DNA from: a bacterium
GTDB taxonomy: Bacteria > Bacteroidota > Bacteroidia > Cytophagales > Thermonemataceae
Assembly: GCA_025362415.1 (NCBI GenBank)
Contig: JANYGM010000434.1
Span: forward strand, 1 to 13,187
DNA: 13,187 bases
Reading direction: 5' to 3'
A program made the translations under genes and the position numbers. The first letter of the stretch is position 1, and every line of letters begins with the position of its first letter. Positions 7,311-13,187 of the stretch are shown here, in pieces. Under the pieces are notes generated by a model that was not told the DNA's origin, searched no databases, and saw only the letters and a list, made by a program, of their open reading frames with translations.

Positions 7311-10300
7311 ATGAAGTTAAAACTACTAGTAATCCTCTTAGGTTTACTTTCGTTTTGCGGAGTGCAAAACACACAAGCACAAGGTATTACGACAGGTTCT
7401 ATGAGCGGACTCGTAACAGACACAAAAGGTGGAGCAATCCCAGGAGCTACGGTACTTGCTATCTTGACTGAAACAGGGTCAGAATACGCCACAGTAACAA
7501 ACGACAATGGGCGTTTCTCACTTCCTAATATGCGTGTAGGCGGACCTTACAAGGTTACAATTACGGCTATGGGTTTTACAGCTTTTGAGCAAGAAGTACC
7601 TAATCTTAGTTTGGGACAAAATTTTACGTTCAATACCAAACTCAGAGATGATACTGAAACTATCACAGATGCCGCAGAAGTTACAGGGCAAAAAGATGCC
7701 GTAATGAATGGAGACCGCACTGGTGCTTCTACAAACATCAGAAAAGAACAGTTTGAAAGATTACCAACCATTTCTCGTAATTTCCAAGATTTTACAGCCC
7801 TTACGCCACAGGCAGGTACAGGCTTTAGCTTTGGTGGTAGAAGTAACTTGTACAACAATTTTACTATTGATGGTGCTACTTCTAACAACGTGTTTGGGCT
7901 TTCTGCTACGCCAGGAGGGCAATCAGGAGCGCAACCTATTGGTATTGATGCTATCCAAGACATTACAGTGTCTATTGCACCTTATGATGTACGTCAAGGT
8001 GCTTTTACAGGAGCAGGTATCAATGCAGTAACACGCTCTGGAACAAACAAAACGCAAGCGTCTGTTTATACTTTTATGCGTAATCAGGATTTTGTAGGAA
8101 CAAAAGTAGCGGGTGAAGAAAACAAAATACAGAATTTCAGGTATAATAACACGGGTTTCCGTATGGGCGGCGCAGTTATTCCTAACAAATTGTTTTTCTT
8201 TATCAATGGTGAAATAGAAACTCGTACTGATCCAGCTTATACTTTCCTTGCTGATGGTACTACAAATGGTATTCTTAATCAGCCAAAAAGCTCAGAATTG
8301 CAACAAATTAAGGATAAACTTATTAAAGATTATAATTTTGATCCTGGTACTTTTAACAACTTTGACGCACTTTCTAATAGCTATAAAGTTTTGGTGAAAT
8401 TAGATTGGAACATCAATAAAACACACAAATTTAGTATTCGTTACAACCAATTGAACTCTTTTAAAGATGTCAATCCTAATGGTTCTGGTAATACAGCTTA
8501 TAATCCTGCTGGTGGACGTACTAACAGCGTTAATTACGTTCCCTTCTCTAGTGCTTGGTATCGTATCAACCAAAATATGAAGTCTGTTATTGCTGAACTT
8601 AATTCTAATTTCAATGGTAAATATTCTAATAGTTTAACTGTTGGATACACGCAGTTTAGAGATTTTAGAAATTTTACTAATGGTGAAGAAATTGCAGCTT
8701 TTCCTTTGGTAGATATTTTAGGTCCAAATGGTAATAATATGACTACTTTTGGTGGAGAGCCTTTCTCGCCTAATAACAAACTTAATCAAGATATTTATCA
8801 AATAAATGATAACCTTAACATCTACTTAGGTAAACATACTATTTCTGTGGGAACTGCCAACGAGATATTTAAGTTTGATAACGTATTTACGCCACACATC
8901 AACGGTGCTTATTATTTCCCTGATGTTGCTACTTTCCTTAATAATGGAAATGCTACTAACTATTTCTTGCAATATTCTGGTATACCAAATACGCCTAAAC
9001 CTGCTGCTACGTGGGGAGCTGCACAAGTGGGGGTTTATCTACAAGACGAATTCTATGCAACTAACCGTTTGAAAATTACAGCAGGTATTCGTGCTGATGT
9101 TCCTATATTTCTTACAGAACTACCACGCAACCTTACAACAGAAGGAATGACTTTTGCAGGTGGCGAGAAACTTGATGTAGCCAAACTTCCTAATGGGAAA
9201 GTATTGTTTTCTCCTCGTGTAGGATTTAATTTAGATGCAATGGGAAATGGTAATACACAAATAAGAGGGGGAGCTGGTGTATTTACTGGTCGTATTCCTT
9301 TTGTATGGATTTCTAACCAAGTAAGTAATAATGGGTTGTTCTTTTTGAATAATGTATTGACACCAACTAATAACGGCGGTACGCTTCCTTTCCAAGTTGC
9401 CCCTAGATATCCAGTTGGTGGAACACCAGAAGATTTATTATCTCCTAATTTTCAGCAAGGATACCCTTATGGTAATTCAGCTAGCCAACTCACTTTTTCT
9501 ATTAACACAACTGCAAAAGATTTCAAATTTCCGCAAGTATTCAGAGCTAACTTAGGCGTTGACCAAAAACTTCCTGGTGGCGTGATTGCTACACTAGAAG
9601 GTATTTTTTCAAAAGACATCAATGCTATCTTTATTCGTGATGCTAACTTAGCACCTGCAGTAGGAACGGTGCAAGGTGATGGTCGTCCTTTATATGGAGG
9701 CAATACTAATGCTGCCCTTGCACCTAACACTCGCCGTTTGAATGAACGTGTCTCTCAAGCACTTGTATTAGATAATACTTCACAAGGCTATCAGTGGAGC
9801 ATCACAGGACAAGTACAGAAGAATTTTAATAAAAATGCTTATGTTTCTGCTGCCTATACTTATACTGATGCTCGTGACATTAACAATCAAACAGCTGCCA
9901 CAGCTGGTGGTTTGTTCTCTGGTAATCCTACATTGAGTAGTCCAAATGATGTTACACTATCTTATGCAAACGGTCTGACTAAGCATAGAGTTATTGCAAG
10001 TGGTTCTTACAGATTTGAATATGCTAAATATTTTGCTACAACCATCTCATTTATTCACGAGTCTCGTTCTGGTGGTAATTTCTCTTATATTTATGGTGGT
10101 GATGTCAATAATGATGGTACAAATGGTAATGATTTGATGTATGTTCCAAAAGACAAAAATGACATATCACTTACAACTACTAGTGCAACTGACACACGTA
10201 CATTAGACGAAATATGGAATCAGTTAGATACTTATATTTCTCAAGATAGCTACCTTAACTCTCGTAGAGGACAATATGCGGAGCGCAATGGTGCTATTGC

Positions 10301-10640
10301 GCCTTGGGTACATAGTCTTAACTTGCGTATTTTGCAAGATATTGAACTTGGAAGAGGCAAAGAAAATCAGCATAAATTGCAGTTATCTTTGGAAGTTATC
10401 AATGCACTTAATCTTATTGATAGCAAATACGGACTTACACAATTTGCTAACCGTGCTTCTTTGTTGAACTTTGTAGGTTACCAAACTTCAAATACAACGA
10501 ATACGCCAACAGTTGGTCGTCCTGTTTTCCGTTTTCCTACAAATGCAGACGGAACGCCACTAGCAACAACGTATAGCAACAGTACAGGTACTGGTTCTCG
10601 TTGGCAGTTACAGTTTGGAGTACGTTACATTTTTAATTAG
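7311..10640 (+). CDS. Oar-like TonB-dependent outer-membrane receptor
   Basis: The protein has 1109 residues. A signal peptide (1-23, ending NTQA) is followed by a carboxypeptidase-regulatory-like/SusC-type N-terminal domain at about 28-112 (SGLVTDTKGGAIPGATVLA, NGRFSLPNMRVGGPYKVTI). The plug spans about 125-250, with FGGRSNLYNNFTIDGA at 174-189 and ITVSIAPYDVRQGAFTGAG at 218-236, which is characteristic of the Oar branch of TonB-dependent receptors rather than of SusC. The remainder is a large beta barrel with alternating aromatic strands, ending in WQLQFGVRYIFN with the typical outer-membrane C-terminal aromatic pattern. Oar of Myxococcus xanthus is linked to developmental signalling and protein (PopC) export; whether this protein imports a nutrient or moves protein is not visible. 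There is no SusD partner gene nearby; instead a DUF4397 lipoprotein follows after 132 bases. The TAG stop lies inside a heptamer-repeat hairpin. Confidence 0.92.
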   Translation: MKLKLLVILLGLLSFCGVQNTQAQGITTGSMSGLVTDTKGGAIPGATVLAILTETGSEYATVTNDNGRFSLPNMRVGGPYKVTITAMGFTAFEQEVPNLSLGQNFTFNTKLRDDTETITDAAEVTGQKDAVMNGDRTGASTNIRKEQFERLPTISRNFQDFTALTPQAGTGFSFGGRSNLYNNFTIDGATSNNVFGLSATPGGQSGAQPIGIDAIQDITVSIAPYDVRQGAFTGAGINAVTRSGTNKTQASVYTFMRNQDFVGTKVAGEENKIQNFRYNNTGFRMGGAVIPNKLFFFINGEIETRTDPAYTFLADGTTNGILNQPKSSELQQIKDKLIKDYNFDPGTFNNFDALSNSYKVLVKLDWNINKTHKFSIRYNQLNSFKDVNPNGSGNTAYNPAGGRTNSVNYVPFSSAWYRINQNMKSVIAELNSNFNGKYSNSLTVGYTQFRDFRNFTNGEEIAAFPLVDILGPNGNNMTTFGGEPFSPNNKLNQDIYQINDNLNIYLGKHTISVGTANEIFKFDNVFTPHINGAYYFPDVATFLNNGNATNYFLQYSGIPNTPKPAATWGAAQVGVYLQDEFYATNRLKITAGIRADVPIFLTELPRNLTTEGMTFAGGEKLDVAKLPNGKVLFSPRVGFNLDAMGNGNTQIRGGAGVFTGRIPFVWISNQVSNNGLFFLNNVLTPTNNGGTLPFQVAPRYPVGGTPEDLLSPNFQQGYPYGNSASQLTFSINTTAKDFKFPQVFRANLGVDQKLPGGVIATLEGIFSKDINAIFIRDANLAPAVGTVQGDGRPLYGGNTNAALAPNTRRLNERVSQALVLDNTSQGYQWSITGQVQKNFNKNAYVSAAYTYTDARDINNQTAATAGGLFSGNPTLSSPNDVTLSYANGLTKHRVIASGSYRFEYAKYFATTISFIHESRSGGNFSYIYGGDVNNDGTNGNDLMYVPKDKNDISLTTTSATDTRTLDEIWNQLDTYISQDSYLNSRRGQYAERNGAIAPWVHSLNLRILQDIELGRGKENQHKLQLSLEVINALNLIDSKYGLTQFANRASLLNFVGYQTSNTTNTPTVGRPVFRFPTNADGTPLATTYSNSTGTGSRWQLQFGVRYIFN

Positions 10641-10750
10641 TAATTGTGAATTAGGAATTAGGAATGAAATACAATTAAACGAGTTCTTTATTTATATTTT
10701 GTATTCATTCACAATTCCTAATTCACAATTACTAATTCCTAATTCCTAAT
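10635..10750. repeat. Heptamer-based fold-back repeat, copy C (overlaps the oar-like stop codon)
   Basis: The left arm at 10635-10672 contains AATTAGTAATTGTGAATTA followed by more ATTAGGA units and GAATGAAATAC. It pairs with 10701-10737 with two mismatches and one extra base, around a 28-base loop. Further AATTCCT units extend to 10750. The receptor stop codon TAG (10638-10640) is part of the left arm. The hairpin occupies almost the whole 132-base gap to the DUF4397 gene. Confidence 0.85.
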
Positions 10751-10772
10751 TTTAATTTTAATCAATATCATA

Positions 10773-11897
10773 ATGAAAAATATTTTAAAAACAATGATAA
10801 TGATGTTCTTTGCAGGAACTATTATCACGGCTTGCGACAAAAAAACTGAATATCCAGAGCCTAATACTACAGCAGCAACATTGTCTTCACAAGTAGCAAA
10901 TGTAAACTATATACACGCATCTCCTGACGCACCTGAAATGAAGTTTTTCATCAATAATCTTCCTATTACTGGTAGCCTTACAAGTACACTTGTGTATAAA
11001 GGAGCAACAGGTTATATACCTTTTGATGTGTCTAATGCAACACGTTTCAGCACTACAATAGCTGATATGACAAAAAATTTGTTTTCATATACTGGGCTTG
11101 ATGGTCTAAATAAAGATGTAAAAGAAGTTGCTTACCGCACTACTTCTAATGGTGCAATGGGAACAGGCAATTTTGCAACAGTGGGTGGTGGTTTCTATTC
11201 TTTATTCTTTACAGAAGAAACAACTAGACCTGCCAACTTACAAAGTGGAAAAAGTACAGATGTAGGTGGTCCTTTGTTGGATTATATTCTTGATGATGCT
11301 AGTTTTCGTAGATTTTCAACAACCCCTGTACCTTATTTGATTCCTAACCCTGCTACTGGAGTTATTGTGCCTGTTTCTGCTCCTGCTGATATTATTCTTC
11401 CTACAGGAAGTGCAAAGTTACGTTTTTGTAATCTTTCTCCTGTTGCGCCTCTTGCTACAAGTACATCAGATGTAACGGTAGTTGTAACAAGTGCTAACAT
11501 ACAAGATACTGGCGGAGCTGTAGTTCCAACATCTATCTATGTGCCTTTGCCTGCCGTTACTGGCGTTATTGAAGCACCTTCACAAGTGCTTTCAGGTACA
11601 TCTATGAATCTTTTTACTGCAGTTAGATATAGGGATTTACACGCAAATCCTCGTCAAACATTCCCTGCTGCCTCACCTGCACCACGTCAGTATAGGTCAC
11701 TTGCTTATATACCTGTTACTACGAGTGATAATAAATTAGTATTGAACAATGTAGAAATTAGAAGAACAGCTAGCCCTTTTACAACTATATTTACAATACC
11801 TTCTATCACAATTGAAAGAGGAAAAGTCTATACAATTGTAATGATGGGTAGAGTTGGTACACCTAGTTTTAATGTAAAAATTATTCAAAATAACTAA
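10773..11897 (+). CDS. DUF4397-domain lipoprotein
   Basis: The protein has 374 residues. The signal peptide ends in the lipobox ITAC (Cys21), so it is lipid-anchored. The motif NVNYIHASPDAPEMKFFI at 43-60 is the hallmark of DUF4397, a beta-sandwich repeat found in secreted Bacteroidota and actinobacterial proteins. A second, weaker repeat begins at about 214 (AKLRFCNLSPVAP). The final segment GKVYTIVMMGRVG (350-362) matches the strand that normally closes a DUF4397 unit. No enzymatic residues are known for this family; function is unknown. It follows the Oar-like receptor on the same strand after 132 bases with no clear promoter of its own, so read-through from the receptor promoter is plausible, which would make it a surface or periplasmic partner of the receptor. 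A strong terminator ends the unit. Confidence 0.88.
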   Translation: MKNILKTMIMMFFAGTIITACDKKTEYPEPNTTAATLSSQVANVNYIHASPDAPEMKFFINNLPITGSLTSTLVYKGATGYIPFDVSNATRFSTTIADMTKNLFSYTGLDGLNKDVKEVAYRTTSNGAMGTGNFATVGGGFYSLFFTEETTRPANLQSGKSTDVGGPLLDYILDDASFRRFSTTPVPYLIPNPATGVIVPVSAPADIILPTGSAKLRFCNLSPVAPLATSTSDVTVVVTSANIQDTGGAVVPTSIYVPLPAVTGVIEAPSQVLSGTSMNLFTAVRYRDLHANPRQTFPAASPAPRQYRSLAYIPVTTSDNKLVLNNVEIRRTASPFTTIFTIPSITIERGKVYTIVMMGRVGTPSFNVKIIQNN

Positions 11898-11926
11898 ACT
11901 TCAATAAGAATTTGTTGATTTAAAAC

Positions 11927-11962
11927 AAAAACCGTTCATTCTAGTAGAATGAACGGTTTTTT
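11927..11962 (+). terminator. Strong Rho-independent terminator after the DUF4397 gene
   Basis: A perfect 16-bp stem (AAAAACCGTTCATTCT with AGAATGAACGGTTTTT) closes on a three-base AGT loop and ends in a T run. It lies 30 bases after the stop codon and closes the receptor-DUF4397 unit. A REP element starts two bases later. Confidence 0.93.
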
Positions 11963-11963
11963 A

Positions 11964-12055
11964 GTAGAGACGTTGCTTGCAACGTCTAAAATCATCAAAT
12001 AAAACAATTATAATAATATTTTCAGATATTCAGACGTTGCAAGCAACGTCTCTAC
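11964..12055. repeat. REPIN 1: inverted REP pair at the 3' end of the RAYT gene
   Basis: Copy a (11964-11987, forward) is GTAG followed by the palindrome AGACGTTGC-TT-GCAACGTCT. Copy b (12032-12055, reverse) is its exact inverted partner. They enclose a 44-base AT-rich loop. Both keep the GTAG foot; in copy b the TAG of that foot is the stop codon of the transposase gene. Confidence 0.92.
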
Positions 12056-12621
12056 AAATTATTTTCGTAAAATTTATCATTTTCCCAATTCTTTGGATTA
12101 TTGGCAATATAATTCTGTATTTTTTCAAATGATGCAACATCACGAATAATATGGTCGTGGAAACGGGTTTGCCATTTAAAATCAAAACCTAAACGGTTGG
12201 CGTGTTTGGTTACACTAGATTTGTAAGAACGAATGATAGTTGATATAGAATTTGGTTTTGGTGAAATAGCAGACATAAATTCATTTTTTGTAGAGACGTT
12301 GCTTGCAATGTCTGAATGTAGAGAAATATGTTCATTTTCTACAATATCATTATTCAAAATTAATATGCCGTGAATATGGTTAGGCATTACCACAAATCCA
12401 CCTAATTCAATATTTTTGACATGATTTTTCATTTCATACCACATCAAATCTGCAATTATGCCTACATTAGAGAGTTTCATCTTTCCGTTTTCAATTTCAC
12501 CAAAAAGATGCTCTCTATTGTGTGTACAAATAGTTATAAAATAGCTTCCTTCACTAGCATAATCCCAATTTTGTAATCTTGCGGAAGGTATTCTGTATTT
12601 ATTTTGAAATTTATCTTCCAT
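12052..12621 (-). CDS. REP-associated tyrosine transposase (RAYT, Y1/HUH family)
   Basis: The protein has 189 residues and the layout of a single-domain Y1 HUH nuclease. The N-terminal segment YRIPSARLQNWDYASEGSYF (9-28) with ITICTHNREHLFGEI is typical of Bacteroidota RAYTs. The metal-binding HUH motif is in MPNHIHGIL (His82, His84). The nucleophile is probably Tyr171 in IQNYIANNPKNW, and WQTRFHDHIIRD (150-161) precedes it as in relatives. Such enzymes nick single-stranded REP hairpins next to a GTAG tetranucleotide and are domesticated relatives of IS200/IS605 transposases, with no ends of their own. Here seven REP copies with GTAG surround or lie inside the gene. One REP (12290-12313) is in frame and encodes SDIASNVST (103-111) in the variable loop between HUH and the C-terminal helices. 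All catalytic parts are intact, so the protein is probably active. The TAG stop comes from the foot of REP copy b. Confidence 0.93.
   Translation of the reverse strand: MEDKFQNKYRIPSARLQNWDYASEGSYFITICTHNREHLFGEIENGKMKLSNVGIIADLMWYEMKNHVKNIELGGFVVMPNHIHGILILNNDIVENEHISLHSDIASNVSTKNEFMSAISPKPNSISTIIRSYKSSVTKHANRLGFDFKWQTRFHDHIIRDVASFEKIQNYIANNPKNWENDKFYENNL
12290..12313 (+). repeat. REP copy c, embedded in frame inside the RAYT gene
   Basis: The same GTAG-plus-palindrome unit as in REPIN 1 with one change (GCAATGTCT in the right arm), which keeps pairing as a wobble. Read on the minus strand it encodes SDIASNVST without a stop. It is the only unpaired copy in the cluster. Confidence 0.9.
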
Positions 12622-12642
12622 ATTTGTAGGTTATTATTTGTT

Positions 12643-12736
12643 GTAGAGATGTTGCTTGCAATGTCTGAATGAGTATCTGAACATAGGAACGCATTTATTA
12701 TTTTGGGTGGTTAGACGTTGCAAGCAACGTTTCTAC
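12643..12736. repeat. REPIN 2: inverted REP pair upstream of the RAYT gene
   Basis: Copy d (12643-12666, forward) has GTAG then AGATGTTGC-TT-GCAATGTCT, two changes that leave wobble pairs. Copy e (12713-12736, reverse) has one change. The loop is 46 bases. The pair starts 22 bases upstream of the RAYT start codon. Confidence 0.9.
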
Positions 12737-12802
12737 AAATGCCTAAATTTACAAAAAATCAATAATTTTTGCAACTGTTTAGTTAGGTATTTATTATTTG
12801 TT

Positions 12803-12906
12803 GTAGAGACGTTGCTTGCAACGCCTAAACTGCAAATAAAAGCATTATTCTTGTATGGAAATAAATACAAATTTCCACGCAAAGACGTTGCAAGCAACGT
12901 TTCTAC
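12803..12906. repeat. REPIN 3: inverted REP pair, sister of REPIN 2
   Basis: Copy f (12803-12826, forward) ends GCAACGCCT, one change. Copy g (12883-12906, reverse) shares with copy e the same changed base (TTTCTAC side). The loop is 56 bases and unrelated to that of REPIN 2, while the outer flanks of both pairs are alike (TTATTATTTGTT on the left, ACAAATGCCTAAAT on the right). Confidence 0.9.
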
Positions 12907-12918
12907 AAATGCCTAAAT

Positions 12919-13054
12919 CTACAAAAATTCAATAATTTTTAATGGCGTAATGCAAAAATCCATTTTTTGGTCAAATTCATTCAAATCAGCTATAAAAACA
13001 GCATTATTTTCAGAAGAAAGTCCAATTTTAATAATTTTTTTATTTCCTTCTTTA
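12919..13054 (-). pseudogene. 5-formyltetrahydrofolate cyclo-ligase, C-terminal end (partial)
   Basis: On the minus strand an open frame of 44 codons plus stop reads KEGNKKIIKIGLSSENNAVF, then IADLNEFDQKMDFCITPLK and IIEFL-stop. The KIGL strand and the HD-like xxKMDFCITP end are the C-terminus of the 5-FCL/MTHFS family, which uses ATP to turn 5-formyl-THF into 5,10-methenyl-THF. The upstream part of the gene is not present in this orientation: at 13054 the sequence turns into an inverted copy of itself. The stop TAG (12919-12921) is again within a GTAG. In the intact genome this gene would lie upstream of REPINs 3 and 2 and the RAYT gene, all on the minus strand. The family identity rests mainly on the glycine motif found in the plus-strand half next to it. 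Confidence 0.72.
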
Positions 13055-13187
13055 GAGTTGGTTATGGGAAAGGATTTTATGATAAATTCTTAGAACAATG
13101 CTATAAAGAAGGAAATAAAAAAATTATTAAAATTGGACTTTCTTCTGAAAATAATGCTGTTTTTATAGCTGATTTGAATGAATTTGA
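12971..13187. repeat. Perfect 84-bp inverted repeat with 49-base spacer, reaching the window end
   Basis: Bases 12971-13054 are the exact reverse complement of 13104-13187. The spacer is 13055-13103. Pairing may continue beyond the right edge. Both arms carry the same coding stretch of the cyclo-ligase gene. Confidence 0.97.
13054..13187 (+). pseudogene. 5-formyltetrahydrofolate cyclo-ligase, internal fragment on the opposite strand (partial)
   Basis: In the plus frame starting at 13054 the sequence encodes RVGYGKGFYDKFLEQC followed by YKEGNKKIIKIGLSSENN and on to NEF at the window end. RxGYGKGFYD is the conserved phosphate-binding signature of 5-formyltetrahydrofolate cyclo-ligases. The part from 13104 onward is the exact inverted duplicate of 12971-13054, so the two halves together describe one gene tail of about 60 residues. 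No start codon or N-terminal domain precedes it: the frame upstream is just the antisense of the same tail. It is open at the right window edge. Confidence 0.75.

Noticed and set aside
7547..7963. 138-codon minus-strand frame inside the receptor gene
   Set aside because: It is antisense to the conserved plug domain of the receptor and carries no recognisable motif.
12052..12621. Complete IS200/IS605 insertion sequence
   Set aside because: The protein has the RAYT-type sequence and there are no IS200 ends bounding it; the flanking hairpins are REPs with GTAG, present in several copies.
11964..12906. CRISPR array
   Set aside because: The units alternate in orientation, spacings are irregular, and the repeats are palindromic REPs next to a RAYT; no cas gene is present.
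12656..12916. 86-codon open frame on the plus strand across REPINs 2 and 3
   Set aside because: It consists mostly of repeat arms, flanks and loops, and its end KDVASNVST is simply a translated REP. There is no independent sign of coding.
12971..13187. Phase-variable invertible switch
   Set aside because: No recombinase gene is visible, the invertible part would be only 49 bases, and a sequence artefact at the end of the molecule explains the perfect arms more simply.

Overview
The window is AT-rich chromosomal DNA from a member of the Bacteroidota, probably a Cytophagales-like gliding or marine/freshwater lineage; I cannot name the genus. The evidence is a large surface protein with a type IX secretion (T9SS) C-terminal sorting domain, an Oar-like TonB-dependent receptor with an N-terminal carboxypeptidase-regulatory-like domain, -7 promoter boxes of the TAnnTTTG type, and no Shine-Dalgarno sequences before the start codons.

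Layout. At 1-173 (minus) lies the N-terminus of a family 4 glycosyltransferase cut by the window edge, with a complete CorA-type Mg2+/Co2+ transporter upstream of it (253-1395, minus). A 333-base AT-rich gap holds a good Bacteroidota promoter for a small orphan lipoprotein (1729-2202, plus), which ends in a strong hairpin terminator. Convergent to it is a periplasmic TPR protein with three C-terminal membrane helices and no kinase domain (2331-3827, minus). Upstream of that is a 1004-residue FG-GAP/LamG/T9SS surface protein (3973-6987, minus). A 323-base divergent promoter region separates it from an 1109-residue Oar-like outer-membrane receptor (7311-10640, plus), followed by a DUF4397 lipoprotein (10773-11897, plus) with a near-perfect terminator.

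The right end is the most unusual part. A REP-associated tyrosine transposase (RAYT; 12052-12621, minus) sits among seven copies of a 24-base REP palindrome, each with the GTAG foot that RAYT enzymes recognise. Six copies form three inverted pairs (REPINs) flanking the gene. The seventh lies in frame inside the transposase gene and is translated. One REP foot supplies the transposase stop codon. Beyond this is the 3' end of a 5-formyltetrahydrofolate cyclo-ligase gene, caught in a perfect 84-bp fold-back that runs to the last base of the window. The fold-back is either a real inverted duplication or, more likely, a chimeric or contig-end artefact.

Besides the REPs, two other families of intergenic fold-back repeats occur: a heptamer-based AATTAGG family at three sites (182-251, 2281-2322, 10635-10750) and a 122-bp imperfect palindrome at 3851-3972. 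The surface and envelope genes (glycosyltransferase, lipoproteins, TPR protein, T9SS protein, Oar receptor) suggest a cell-envelope region, but no single pathway ties them together. No tRNA, rRNA or CRISPR array was seen.
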